This document shows positions 1 through 8,581 of a DNA stretch of 64,000 nucleotides, piece after piece. Both the position numbers and the translations under genes were made by a program. Position 1 is the stretch's first letter, and every line of letters begins with the position of its first letter. The notes under the pieces were generated by a model. That model was not told where the DNA came from. It was given only the letters and a program-made list of their open reading frames with translations, and did not search any database. The stretch is taken from NCBI RefSeq assembly GCF_047228935.1, contig NZ_JBFEGG010000003.1:490138-554137 (forward strand), written 5' to 3'. This DNA is from Ornithinibacillus sp047228935. Lineage in GTDB: Bacteria > Bacillota > Bacilli > Bacillales > Amphibacillaceae.

Positions 1-132
1 TGGTTTATAGGGTTTAATTCTGATAATCCGGAACTTCTTTTAACGATGATGATAGAGGATGTAAAACAAAGAGGTGGAAGTAGTTACACAATCCCTAAAG
101 TAAGAGATATTTTTGAATTCTATAAGCAGTAA
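1..132 (+). CDS. C-terminal end of a class B penicillin-binding protein (partial)
   Basis: The window opens inside a reading frame that gives 43 residues, beginning WFIGF and ending FEFYKQ, before TAA. A WF(I/V)GY/F strand followed by D-N-P-E and a later RGGS-x(5)-KV stretch is the usual end of the transpeptidase domain in PBP3 (PbpC)/MecA-like class B penicillin-binding proteins. The catalytic motifs lie upstream of the window and cannot be seen. The next gene starts 18 bases downstream, so the two PBP genes are probably co-transcribed. The subfamily assignment rests on a short tail and is tentative. Confidence 0.6.
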   Translation, partial: WFIGFNSDNPELLLTMMIEDVKQRGGSSYTIPKVRDIFEFYKQ

Positions 133-150
133 GTAAGGGAAGATTTGGGA

Positions 151-2211
151 ATGGAAAAGAAAAAACAAACTGTACTACTAACTCGCCTTAATATCCTTTA
201 TCTTATTATATTTATCCTATTTTCCGTATTAATTATCCAATTAGGCGTTATTCAAATTTTACATGGAGAGAAATTTCAAGCTGATATAGACCGAACCAAT
301 CTGGAAACTATAAAGGTGCAAACTCCTAGAGGTAAAATATATGATAGGAAATTTCGAGTAATGGTAGATAACCAACCAGTTAAGGTAATTACCTACACAC
401 CATCCAAAGGTACGATAGCTGAGGAAAGATTACTAGTCGCAAAAAGATTATCGGAATTAATAAATATGGTTCCAAAAGGAGCGGATCCGGAAACGTATTT
501 TGATAAAGAGCTGACAAATCGGGACTTAAGAGAGTATTGGTATCTCTTAAATAAACAAGAAGCGAACAATAGATTATCTGTAAATAAGCGGATTAATTTG
601 GACGATGCAGAGCAATATAATGCCACATTGGAATTGATTACTGAGGAAGAAATAAGTAATTTCACGATAAAAGAGAAGGAAATTATTAAAATCAAAAAAG
701 AATTAGACAAAGCAATGGAATTAACCCGTCAAGTCATCAAAAATGAAGGTGTAACAATGGAAGAATATGCGAAGGTAGCTGAAAACTTAGCGATGCTTCC
801 AGGTGTTAATGTTGAGATAGATTGGAATCGCACATATCCGTTCAATTCTACAATGAAGAGCATACTCGGAACCGTTACATCCTATCAAGAAGGTATACCA
901 GCTGATAAAGAGGATTATTATTTATCACTTGGGTATAGTCTCAATGATCGGATAGGGAAAAGCGGATTAGAACAACAGTATGAATCTGTTTTACGAGGAA
1001 GAAAACAACAAATTCAATATAAAACAGATAGACAAGGTAATGTTATTGAGACAGAGATACTCGTAGAAGGGCAACGTGGCAAAGATTTAATCCTAACCAT
1101 TGATATCGAATTACAGCAGAATGTGGATAGGATTATACAAGAAGAATTAAGAAGAATTATTAAAAAACATCCGCATGAAAATAGGCATATTGATGAGGCA
1201 TTAGCAGTTGTCATACAACCTAAAACAGGAGAATTATTAGCTGTTTCCGGTCAGCGCTATAATAGAGAAAAGGATACGTTTCAGAATGTGGCATACAAAA
1301 CTATCTATGATCAACATATTCCAGGCTCAGCAATAAAAGGAGCAACTGTGTTAGCAGGTCTACAATCAGGTGTAATTACACAAGGTGACATGTTTTATGA
1401 TACACCAATGAAAATTAAAGGGACCCCGGAAAAAAGCTCCTATACGGATAGCACCCTAGGTTGGTTAAATGACATAGATGCACTGAAGGAATCTTCTAAT
1501 ATATATATGTTTTATATTGCATTACGGATGGGTGGAGAATATAACTATCAATATAACAAGCCAGTTACTTTTAATTTTGATGCATTTCAAGAGATGCGTA
1601 ATTACTTTTATCAATTTGGACTAGGTGTCGAGACAGGAATTGATTTCCCGAATGAGGCAATTGGCTATAAGGGAACGGATCCAGTAGCAGGAAATCTTAT
1701 GGATTACGCAATTGGACAATATGATACCTATACAACAATGCAGCTTGCACAGTATGTTTCCACAATTGCCAATGATGGATTACGTGTTAAGCCCCACTTT
1801 CTAAAAGAAGTTCGGAATCCGACTAGTTCAGAAGAAAAAATTGGGTCTATATTTCAGACTATTAATACTAAGGCACTGAATCGAATTGAAATGGACCAAA
1901 CAAATATTGAACGTGTTCAAGAAGGATTTCGTCGAGTATTTCAAGAACCGCGTGGAACAGCCTTCTCAGAGTTTCATGATAAGACGTATAATCCGGTTGG
2001 AAAGACAGGTACTGCAGAGAATGTGTCTGATGGAGATTATACAGAAAACTTAACCTTAATTAGCTATGCACCAATGGAGAATCCAGAAGTAGCACTTGCT
2101 ATAGTTGTACCACATACGGGAAAGGGAGAACATGTTAGTGCTAAAATTGGTGAACGAATTATGGATGTGTATTTTGAATTGAATCATAAGGTAATGATAA
2201 AGGATGAATAA
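151..2211 (+). CDS. Class B penicillin-binding protein (PBP2A/PbpH type transpeptidase)
   Basis: Peptidoglycan D,D-transpeptidase, membrane anchored with its catalytic domain outside. Residues about 10-35 form one signal-anchor helix. The PRGKIYDR motif of the PBP dimerisation domain follows at about residue 58. The catalytic triad of motifs is complete: SAIK (serine 393), SSN (448) and KTGT (618). Total 686 residues, normal for rod-shape class B PBPs such as B. subtilis PbpA/PbpH. I chose ATG 151, 10 bases after AAGGGA; a TTG six bases earlier would leave only about 4 bases. It follows another PBP tail directly. The exact paralogue (elongation versus other) is not settled by sequence reading alone. 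Confidence 0.9.
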   Translation: MEKKKQTVLLTRLNILYLIIFILFSVLIIQLGVIQILHGEKFQADIDRTNLETIKVQTPRGKIYDRKFRVMVDNQPVKVITYTPSKGTIAEERLLVAKRLSELINMVPKGADPETYFDKELTNRDLREYWYLLNKQEANNRLSVNKRINLDDAEQYNATLELITEEEISNFTIKEKEIIKIKKELDKAMELTRQVIKNEGVTMEEYAKVAENLAMLPGVNVEIDWNRTYPFNSTMKSILGTVTSYQEGIPADKEDYYLSLGYSLNDRIGKSGLEQQYESVLRGRKQQIQYKTDRQGNVIETEILVEGQRGKDLILTIDIELQQNVDRIIQEELRRIIKKHPHENRHIDEALAVVIQPKTGELLAVSGQRYNREKDTFQNVAYKTIYDQHIPGSAIKGATVLAGLQSGVITQGDMFYDTPMKIKGTPEKSSYTDSTLGWLNDIDALKESSNIYMFYIALRMGGEYNYQYNKPVTFNFDAFQEMRNYFYQFGLGVETGIDFPNEAIGYKGTDPVAGNLMDYAIGQYDTYTTMQLAQYVSTIANDGLRVKPHFLKEVRNPTSSEEKIGSIFQTINTKALNRIEMDQTNIERVQEGFRRVFQEPRGTAFSEFHDKTYNPVGKTGTAENVSDGDYTENLTLISYAPMENPEVALAIVVPHTGKGEHVSAKIGERIMDVYFELNHKVMIKDE

Positions 2212-2344
2212 GAAAGCTTTTAATATACCTAGCTTCCCGCGGGAGCAACTACCAGTTAACATTGTGGATTTGATTAAAATTAAGCAATTGTTAGTATATG
2301 CGAGGAATTATCCAAATGTTTATGTAAAGGATATTTATATTTAA
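2204..2344 (+). CDS. Possible 46-residue small protein
   Basis: ATG 2204 overlaps the last codons of the PBP gene and opens a 46-codon frame ending TAA. The product is basic, beginning MNKKAFNIP and ending KDIYI, with no membrane segment. A weak AAGGT lies about 11 bases upstream. The overlap would suit translational coupling to the PBP gene. I do not recognise it; it could equally be non-coding sequence in the islet between pbp and suf. Confidence 0.25.
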   Translation: MNKKAFNIPSFPREQLPVNIVDLIKIKQLLVYARNYPNVYVKDIYI

Positions 2345-2366
2345 TAAGAGAGTATATTTGTGGTTA

Positions 2367-2390
2367 GAAATGATCTAACGGAATCATTTC
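2367..2390. repeat. Perfect 8-bp inverted repeat
   Basis: GAAATGAT and ATCATTTC flank an 8-base spacer. No T-run follows on either strand, so it is a poor intrinsic terminator; it may be an operator or a chance palindrome between the PBP gene and the next small ORF. Confidence 0.3.
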
Positions 2391-2475
2391 GAGTTTGGTG
2401 TCCTTTCAAGTTTCTTGTAACATTAGAATTGTTAATAAAACGAAAGGATGATTCGCTATTAATAGTGGAATAAAG

Positions 2476-2646
2476 ATGAATTACACTTCCGAAATGGAAA
2501 AAGCGATGCAAACATCACACCACATAGGATACGCCGAATACTGCCGTAACTTAGACAAACGACTCGAAGTAGAAAAGAAAAGACAACAAGAATACCACCA
2601 ATGCAAACAAATGATAGCCGAAATTGATAATACTAATTTAAAATAA
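2476..2646 (+). CDS. Small hypothetical protein, 56 residues, atypical codon use
   Basis: ATG 2476 to TAA 2646 gives a charged, helical-looking protein rich in Lys, Glu and Gln, with two Cys. I do not recognise the family. Its codons end in C unusually often (tac, cac, gac, aac, gcc, tgc), whereas neighbouring genes prefer A/T-ending codons, which suggests foreign origin. The ribosome site is weak (GTGGA 7 bases upstream). A strong intrinsic terminator starts six bases after the stop, supporting a real transcription unit. Part of the short accessory islet between the PBP genes and suf. Confidence 0.45.
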   Translation: MNYTSEMEKAMQTSHHIGYAEYCRNLDKRLEVEKKRQQEYHQCKQMIAEIDNTNLK

Positions 2647-2651
2647 TGAAT

Positions 2652-2692
2652 AAAAAAACTGAGGATATTCAAATGAGTATCCTCAGTTTTTT
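2652..2692 (+). terminator. Intrinsic terminator
   Basis: Perfect stem ACTGAGGATA/TATCCTCAGT, 10-base loop, A-run before and T6 after. Works in either direction; closes the 56-residue ORF. Confidence 0.85.
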
Positions 2693-2740
2693 AGTTAAGT
2701 ACGTTATTTTAGAGGATATATTAATGGGTTTAATTCTGAG

Positions 2741-2975
2741 TGGCCGAATACACGTAGACTCCGGTGGGAGGAATGGCATCGGTGAGACCCCAGTGATGCT
2801 CCAGTGTCTGCAAGAATCGCTACGCAGTAGGCTTCCACGGGGTGAGGCTACAAAGAAGTATTTTCAAGTAGTAGCCTGGCTCACCAGCAGGCCGTGGCAA
2901 AGAAGACACAGCGAGGTTCTTACGAGCAGATGTTGCACTTGTGCTGTGAAGTGAAAGCGAAGTGTATTCGGGCCA
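2741..2975. repeat. GC-rich intergenic repeat with inverted ends (about 235 bp)
   Basis: The left end TGGCCGAATACAC and the right end GTGTATTCGGGCCA are inverted copies of each other with one extra G. The interior is clearly more GC-rich than its surroundings and carries blocks such as GTAGACTCCGGTGGGA near the left end and GAAAGCGAAGTGTATTCG at the right end. From memory these blocks resemble a dispersed, non-coding palindromic repeat found between genes in many Bacillaceae. No transposase is present, so a REP/MITE-like element is the best description. Frames running through it look spurious. Confidence 0.6.
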
Positions 2976-3061
2976 CAGGTATGGCCAGAAGACTAAGTGA
3001 ATCACTATAAATTATAATTAAAACGATTATAAAATGGACAAATTTAAACAACCTAAAAAAG

Positions 3062-3090
3062 TTGATAATCAATTCGAAATGCTATAAGAT
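3062..3090 (+). promoter_or_regulatory. Predicted sigma-A promoter of sufCDSUB
   Basis: TTGATA (3062-3067), a 17-base spacer and TAAGAT (3085-3090), about 77 bases upstream of the sufC start. The Fur-like box lies just downstream, over the predicted start of transcription. Confidence 0.55.
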
Positions 3091-3107
3091 TGTAATGAGA
3101 ATAAATT

Positions 3108-3126
3108 GAGAATGGATATCATTATT
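3108..3126. promoter_or_regulatory. Fur-like operator at the suf promoter
   Basis: GAGAATGGATATCATTATT matches 14 of 19 positions of the classic Fur box GATAATGATAATCATTATC. It sits just after the -10 element of the predicted suf promoter, where a repressor would block initiation. The match is moderate for AT-rich DNA, so this is a candidate only. Confidence 0.4.
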
Positions 3127-3167
3127 TAACATATCCAAATAAGATAACAATATATGGAGGTATCGAT

Positions 3168-3953
3168 ATGGCAGGATCTACATTAGAAATTAAAAATCTT
3201 CATGTTTCGATTGAAGGTAAAGAAATATTAAAAGGCGTTGATTTAACAATTAAGGGCGGCGAATTCCATGCAATCATGGGTCCAAACGGAACAGGTAAAT
3301 CAACATTAGCTTCTGCAATTATGGGACATCCAAAGTATGAAATTACTGAAGGAGAAGTTCTATTAAATGGAGAAGACGTACTAGAAATGGAAGTAGATGA
3401 GCGTGCACGTGCTGGTCTATTCTTAGCTATGCAATATCCTAGTGAAATTAGCGGTGTAACAACTTCTGATTTTTTACGTTCTGCAATTAACGCTCGTCGT
3501 GAGGAAGGCGATGAAATTCCTCTAATGAAGTTCATTAAAGATTTAGATAAAGATTTAGATTTCCTAGAAATCGATCAAAGCATGGCAACTAGATATTTAA
3601 ACGAAGGCTTCTCTGGTGGAGAAAAGAAGCGTAATGAAATTCTACAATTAATGCAAATTAAGCCTGATATTGCAATTCTAGATGAGATTGACTCTGGGTT
3701 AGACATCGATGCATTAAAAGTAGTTTCAAAAGGTATAAACAAAATGCGCGGCGAAAACTTCGGTTGCTTAATCATTACACACTACCAACGTCTATTAAAT
3801 TATATTACTCCAGACTTTGTACACGTTATGATGCAAGGTCGCGTTGTGAAATCTGGTGGTCCTGAATTAGCTCATCGCTTAGAAGCAGAAGGATATGACT
3901 GGATTAAAGAGGAATTAGGTATCGAAGACGAAACAGTTGGGCAAAACGCTTAA
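3168..3953 (+). CDS. sufC: SufC, Fe-S cluster assembly ATPase
   Basis: Cytosolic ABC-type ATPase that binds SufB and SufD in the SufBCD scaffold for Fe-S cluster assembly. Visible are Walker A GPNGTGKST (residues 38-46), the ABC signature FSGGEKKRNE (148 onwards), Walker B ILDEIDSGLD, and the switch histidine in IITHYQR. The 261-residue length is standard. ATG 3168 lies 7 bases after TGGAGG. First gene of sufC-sufD-sufS-sufU-sufB, the same order as in B. subtilis; sufD follows 17 bases downstream. Probably expressed from the promoter at 3062-3090, possibly under iron control. Confidence 0.97.
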   Translation: MAGSTLEIKNLHVSIEGKEILKGVDLTIKGGEFHAIMGPNGTGKSTLASAIMGHPKYEITEGEVLLNGEDVLEMEVDERARAGLFLAMQYPSEISGVTTSDFLRSAINARREEGDEIPLMKFIKDLDKDLDFLEIDQSMATRYLNEGFSGGEKKRNEILQLMQIKPDIAILDEIDSGLDIDALKVVSKGINKMRGENFGCLIITHYQRLLNYITPDFVHVMMQGRVVKSGGPELAHRLEAEGYDWIKEELGIEDETVGQNA

Positions 3954-3970
3954 TAGTTAGGAGGGGTAAT

Positions 3971-5278
3971 ATGACTGTAGACACAAAGCTACCTTATGAT
4001 AGAAGTTATATTGAACAGTATTCTAGCGAACGTAATGAGCCTACATGGATGAAAGAATTACGTCTGACTGCGCTAGAACAAGCTGAATCTTTAGAATTAC
4101 CAAAACCTGATAAGACTAAGATTGGTAATTGGAATTTTACTCGATTTAAGCATGTCGCTACAGGAGAAACAATTTCATCTTTAACAGATTTACCTACCGA
4201 AATTCAAGATTTCTTTGATGTAGAAGATTTACCAGAAAATCTTGTAATTCAACGTAACCATACTGTAGCATTTGCTAAATTAAACGAAGAATTAGCTAAT
4301 AAAGGTGTTATTTTTACTGATATTTTTACAGCGTTGAAAGAACATGAAGATTTAGTAAAACGTTACTATATGAAAGATGCTGTTTCAGTTGATGAACATA
4401 AGCTTACAGCTTTACATGCAGCTTTAATGAACGGTGGAATTTTTGTCTATGTTCCAAAGAACGTACAAATTGAACAACCACTTCAAGTGGTATTTTGGCA
4501 AGAAGATCCAGAAGTAGCTTTAGTGAACCATGTATTAGTAGTAGCTGATGAAAATAGTGAACTAACTTATGTGGAAAACTATATTTCAAACAATAAAGAG
4601 GAAACAACAGTTGCTAATATTGTTACCGAAGTAATTGCACAAGATAATGCAAAAATTTCGTTCGGTGCTGTTGATAACTTTGCTGCTGGTACGACTACCT
4701 ATATAAACCGTCGTGGTGTTGCATACCGTCACGCTACAATTGACTGGGCTCTTGGTCAAATGAACGATGGAAATACAGTTTCAGAAAATGTTACTCATTT
4801 AATTGGAGATGGTTCGGTTTCTAATGCCAATGCAGTAACAGTTGGACGCGGTAAACAAATTCAAAACTTTACTGCAAAAATAGCACAGTGGGGCAAAAAT
4901 TCTGATGCACAAATTTTACAACGTGGTGTAATGAAAGAAAGTGCAACTTCTATCTTTAATGCAATTGGTAAAATTGAGCATGGTGCATCTGGTGCTAATA
5001 ACGAGCAAACCTCACGTGTACTCATGTTAAGTGAGAAAGCTCGTGGAGATGCTAATCCTATCTTACTTATTGATGAAGATGATGTAACTGCGGGTCACGC
5101 AGCTTCTGTAGGGCGTGTTGATCCAATGCAACTTTATTACCTAATGAGTCGTGGTATTACGCAAGAAGAGGCAGAGCGTTTAATCATTCATGGATTCCTT
5201 GATCCAGTGGTTTCTCAGTTACCAATTGAAGCGGTTCAGAAGCAATTGAAACAAGTAATTGAAAGGAAAGTTAACTAA
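3971..5278 (+). CDS. sufD: SufD, Fe-S scaffold subunit
   Basis: SufBCD scaffold component related to SufB: 435 residues with the beta-helix core and the C-terminal helical motif YLMSRGITQEEAE that SufB also carries in near-identical form. A good GGAGGGG site precedes ATG 3971. The stop TAA shares its last A with the ATG of sufS, so translation of the two is coupled. SufD forms a heterodimer with SufB on which the nascent cluster is built and takes part in iron entry in other bacteria. Nothing looks broken. Confidence 0.95.
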   Translation: MTVDTKLPYDRSYIEQYSSERNEPTWMKELRLTALEQAESLELPKPDKTKIGNWNFTRFKHVATGETISSLTDLPTEIQDFFDVEDLPENLVIQRNHTVAFAKLNEELANKGVIFTDIFTALKEHEDLVKRYYMKDAVSVDEHKLTALHAALMNGGIFVYVPKNVQIEQPLQVVFWQEDPEVALVNHVLVVADENSELTYVENYISNNKEETTVANIVTEVIAQDNAKISFGAVDNFAAGTTTYINRRGVAYRHATIDWALGQMNDGNTVSENVTHLIGDGSVSNANAVTVGRGKQIQNFTAKIAQWGKNSDAQILQRGVMKESATSIFNAIGKIEHGASGANNEQTSRVLMLSEKARGDANPILLIDEDDVTAGHAASVGRVDPMQLYYLMSRGITQEEAERLIIHGFLDPVVSQLPIEAVQKQLKQVIERKVN

Positions 5279-6498
5279 TGGATGTAAAAGCCATCAGGCA
5301 AATGTTTCCGATTCTTGATCAGGAAGTCAATGGTCATCCGTTAGTTTATTTGGATTCTTCTGCGACATCTCAAAAGCCAATTTCCGTAATTGAAGCTGTA
5401 GAGAACTACTATCGTTTTGATAATGCTAACGTTCATCGGGGTGTTCATACACTTGGTTCACGTGCTACTGATCAATATGAAGGTGCACGTGAAAAGGTTC
5501 GCAGATTCATTAATGCTAAAAGTACAGGAGAAATTATCTTTAATCGTGGTACAACAACAGGAATTAATTCAGTTGCATTAAGCTACGCACGAGCAAATTT
5601 AAAGCCAGGTAATGAAATTTTAATTACACCAATGGAGCATCATAGTAATATTATTCCTTGGCAACAGGCAGCAAAAGCTACTGGTGCAACATTAAAATAT
5701 GTACCCCTACAAGAGGATGGGACAGTAAATCTCGAGGATTACAAGAAGCTAGTTACTGATAATACAAAGATTGTAGCGATTGCACATGTTTCAAACGTAT
5801 TGGGAACAATAAACCCAGTGAAAGAAATAGCAAAAATTGCCCATAGCAAAGGTGCTATACTTCTTGTAGATGGAGCACAAGGTGTTCCTCATATGAAGGT
5901 TGATGTACAAGACCTAGACTGTGACTTTTATGCTTTTTCTGGACATAAGATGCTTGCTCCAACAGGTATCGGTGTTCTTTACGGGAAAAGGGAATTACTC
6001 GAAAATATGGAGCCGGTTGAATTTGGTGGCGAAATGATCGATTTTGTTGATTTACAAGATTCAACATGGAAAGAGCTACCATGGAAATTCGAAGGTGGTA
6101 CACCTATAATTGGTGGTGCAATTGGTCTAGCTGCTGCGATAGACTTCTTAGAAGAAGTTGGAATGGATAACATTCTAGAACATGAACAAAAATTAGCAGA
6201 CTATGTGATGGACCGTTTACGTACTGTTGAAGGCATTAAAATATATGGACCAGAACATAGAGCTGCTCTTGTAACATTTAATCTAGGAGATGTTCATCCA
6301 CATGATGTCGCTACCGCTTTAGATTCCTTTGGTATTGCAGTTCGTGCTGGTCATCATTGTGCACAGCCATTAATGAAATGGTTAAATGTTACAGCTACTG
6401 CAAGAGCTAGTTTCTACTTATATAATACGGAAGACGATGTAGAAAAATTAGTAGACGGACTCTTGAAGACGAAGGAGTTTTTCGGTCATGTCTTTTAA
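5278..6498 (+). CDS. sufS: SufS, group II cysteine desulfurase
   Basis: PLP enzyme that removes sulfur from L-cysteine, giving alanine and a protein persulfide passed to SufU. The PLP lysine is in SGHKMLAPTG (Lys224) and the persulfide cysteine is in RAGHHCAQP (Cys361); both positions agree with B. subtilis SufS. The 406-residue length is typical. ATG 5278 overlaps the sufD stop by one base with an AGGAAAG site inside sufD, and the end overlaps the sufU start by 11 bases, so the three proteins are translationally coupled. Confidence 0.97.
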   Translation: MDVKAIRQMFPILDQEVNGHPLVYLDSSATSQKPISVIEAVENYYRFDNANVHRGVHTLGSRATDQYEGAREKVRRFINAKSTGEIIFNRGTTTGINSVALSYARANLKPGNEILITPMEHHSNIIPWQQAAKATGATLKYVPLQEDGTVNLEDYKKLVTDNTKIVAIAHVSNVLGTINPVKEIAKIAHSKGAILLVDGAQGVPHMKVDVQDLDCDFYAFSGHKMLAPTGIGVLYGKRELLENMEPVEFGGEMIDFVDLQDSTWKELPWKFEGGTPIIGGAIGLAAAIDFLEEVGMDNILEHEQKLADYVMDRLRTVEGIKIYGPEHRAALVTFNLGDVHPHDVATALDSFGIAVRAGHHCAQPLMKWLNVTATARASFYLYNTEDDVEKLVDGLLKTKEFFGHVF

Positions 6499-6919
6499 TA
6501 ACTTGGAAACACTTTACAGACAAGTCATCATGGATCACTATAAAAATCCTCGAAATCGTGGCGAACTTGAAGGTGACGCACTTACAGTGGATATGAATAA
6601 TCCTACTTGCGGAGATCGAATTCAACTTCAATTACAAGTAGAAGATGGGATCGTCCAAGATGCGAAGTTTCAAGGAGAAGGATGTTCTATCAGCATGTCA
6701 TCTGCCTCTATGATGACTCAAGCAATAAAAGGAAAGAAAGTTTCCGATGCATTACAAATGTCTAAGCTCTTTTCTGAGATGATGCTTGGGGAAGAATTTG
6801 ATTCGGATTTAGATTTAGGAGATGCACAAGCACTAAGTGGTGTATCACAATTCCCAGCCCGAATTAAATGTGCGACCTTAGCTTGGAAAGCAATGGAAAA
6901 GGGAGTTAATGAGAAATAG
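6488..6919 (+). CDS. sufU: SufU, zinc-dependent sulfurtransferase
   Basis: Partner that accepts sulfur from SufS. The zinc ligands Cys41, Asp43 (NPTCGDR), Cys66 (GEGCSIS) and Cys128 (IKCATLAW) are all present and match SufU of B. subtilis. The extra loop between Cys66 and Cys128 distinguishes SufU from scaffold-type IscU. 143 residues. It starts inside the last codons of sufS and is followed 33 bases later by sufB, which has its own strong ribosome site. Confidence 0.96.
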   Translation: MSFNNLETLYRQVIMDHYKNPRNRGELEGDALTVDMNNPTCGDRIQLQLQVEDGIVQDAKFQGEGCSISMSSASMMTQAIKGKKVSDALQMSKLFSEMMLGEEFDSDLDLGDAQALSGVSQFPARIKCATLAWKAMEKGVNEK

Positions 6920-6952
6920 TAGTTGAGTACGATACTATAAGGAGGGTATACA

Positions 6953-8350
6953 ATGGCTAAGAAAGCGCCTGAAATAGAAGAGTATAAATATGGCTTTCGT
7001 GATAAAGACGTTTCTATTTTCCGTACAGAACGTGGTTTAACACGAAGAGTCGTGGAAGAAATTTCTAAAATGAAAGAAGAACCTCAGTGGATGCTAGATT
7101 ACCGCCTAAAAGCATTAGAGCATTTCTATGAGCGTCCAATGCCACAATGGGGTGGAGATTTATCTGGACTTGATTTCGATGAGATTGTTTACTATGTTAA
7201 GCCTTCTGAAAAACAAGGAAGAACTTGGGATGAAGTTCCTGCAGAAATCAAGCAAACATTTGACCGTCTAGGTATTCCAGAAGCAGAGCAAAAATACTTG
7301 GCAGGGGTTTCTGCACAGTATGAATCAGAAGTTGTATACCATAGCTTAAAAGAAGATCTAGAGGAACTTGGAATCGTATTTAAAGATACGGATACTGCTC
7401 TTAAAGAAAATGAAGAGCTATTCAAAGAATATTTCGGTACAGTAATTCCATATTCTGATAATAAATTTTCTGCATTAAACTCTGCAGTGTGGTCTGGTGG
7501 ATCATTCATCTATGTTCCAAAAGGTGTGAAAACTAATACACCTCTTCAAGCTTATTTCCGTATTAACTCTGAGAATATGGGACAGTTTGAAAGAACATTA
7601 ATTATCGTTGACGAAGGTGCATCTGTACACTATGTAGAAGGATGTACTGCACCAGTTTATACTACTAACTCACTTCACAGTGCGGTTGTAGAAATTATTG
7701 TTAAGAAAGATGCATATTGTCGTTACACTACTATTCAAAACTGGGCAAATAACGTATATAACCTAGTAACAAAGCGTGCCGTATGTGACGCGAATGCTAC
7801 AATGGAATGGATTGATGGTAACATCGGTTCTAAATTAACCATGAAATATCCTGCAATTCTCCTAAAAGGTGAAGGAGCTCGTGGTAACACGATTTCTATC
7901 GCTATTGCAGGTAAAGGTCAAGTGCAAGATGCTGGTGCGAAAATGCATCACTTAGCACCAAACACGTCTTCTACAATTGTGTCGAAGTCATTCTCGAAAC
8001 AAGGTGGTAAAGTATCTTACCGTGGAATCGTACACTTCGGACGTAAAGCAGATGGTGCACGTGCCAATATCGAGTGTGACACACTTATCCTCGATAACGA
8101 GTCAACATCTGATACTATTCCGTACAATGAGATTCTAAATGACAATATCTCATTAGAACACGAAGCAAAGGTTTCTAAAGTATCTGAAGAGCAACTATTC
8201 TACCTAATGAGTAGAGGTCTTACTGAAGAGGAAGCTACCGAAATGATCGTTATGGGCTTCATCGAACCATTTACTAAAGAGCTTCCAATGGAATATGCAG
8301 TAGAGATGAACCGTCTTATCAAGTTTGAAATGGAAGGTTCAATCGGATAA
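6953..8350 (+). CDS. sufB: SufB, Fe-S scaffold subunit
   Basis: Main scaffold of the SufBCD complex, 465 residues. The conserved core includes the ECDTLI motif, whose cysteine (Cys375) corresponds to the assembly cysteine of SufB proteins, and the C-terminal YLMSRGLTEEEA helix shared with SufD. A strong AAGGAGGG site precedes ATG 6953. Last gene of the operon; a strong terminator follows at 8361. No truncation or frameshift is seen. Confidence 0.97.
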   Translation: MAKKAPEIEEYKYGFRDKDVSIFRTERGLTRRVVEEISKMKEEPQWMLDYRLKALEHFYERPMPQWGGDLSGLDFDEIVYYVKPSEKQGRTWDEVPAEIKQTFDRLGIPEAEQKYLAGVSAQYESEVVYHSLKEDLEELGIVFKDTDTALKENEELFKEYFGTVIPYSDNKFSALNSAVWSGGSFIYVPKGVKTNTPLQAYFRINSENMGQFERTLIIVDEGASVHYVEGCTAPVYTTNSLHSAVVEIIVKKDAYCRYTTIQNWANNVYNLVTKRAVCDANATMEWIDGNIGSKLTMKYPAILLKGEGARGNTISIAIAGKGQVQDAGAKMHHLAPNTSSTIVSKSFSKQGGKVSYRGIVHFGRKADGARANIECDTLILDNESTSDTIPYNEILNDNISLEHEAKVSKVSEEQLFYLMSRGLTEEEATEMIVMGFIEPFTKELPMEYAVEMNRLIKFEMEGSIG

Positions 8351-8360
8351 TCTTTTCATC

Positions 8361-8398
8361 AAACTCCAGTACAAGATAATTTGTACTGGAGTTTTTTT
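8361..8398 (+). terminator. Terminator of the suf operon
   Basis: ACTCCAGTACA/TGTACTGGAGT perfect stem, 8-base loop, then T7. Confidence 0.9.
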
Positions 8399-8490
8399 GC
8401 TTATGAAGATTTAATATTGTTCATAAGTAGAAAACAAGCATAACTGACGAAGTTATCTAAAATACAGCTTCATTTAAACTTCACCATTTA

Positions 8491-8528
8491 GTAAAGATTT
8501 CCTAAAATAGCTTTATAGGAATCTTTAC
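8491..8528. repeat. 13-bp imperfect palindrome upstream of yunE
   Basis: GTAAAGATTTCCTA and TAGGAATCTTTAC are inverted copies apart from one extra T, separated by 11 bases. No T-run follows, so it is not a normal terminator. The right arm overlaps TTTACA (8524-8529), and an extended -10-like TGCTAAAAT lies at 8537-8545. The right half contains ATAGGAAT, which resembles the conserved half of CymR sites in B. subtilis; the left half does not fit that consensus well. Candidate operator. Confidence 0.4.
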
Positions 8529-8581
8529 AAAACAATGCTAAAATGGACATTAGAAAATGAAAATAGACAGAGGGTTTTAAC

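Noticed and set aside
2646..2954. 102-codon frame starting in the terminator and running through the GC-rich repeat
   Set aside because: No ribosome site, overlaps the terminator and the inverted-repeat element, and the translation has no protein-like character.
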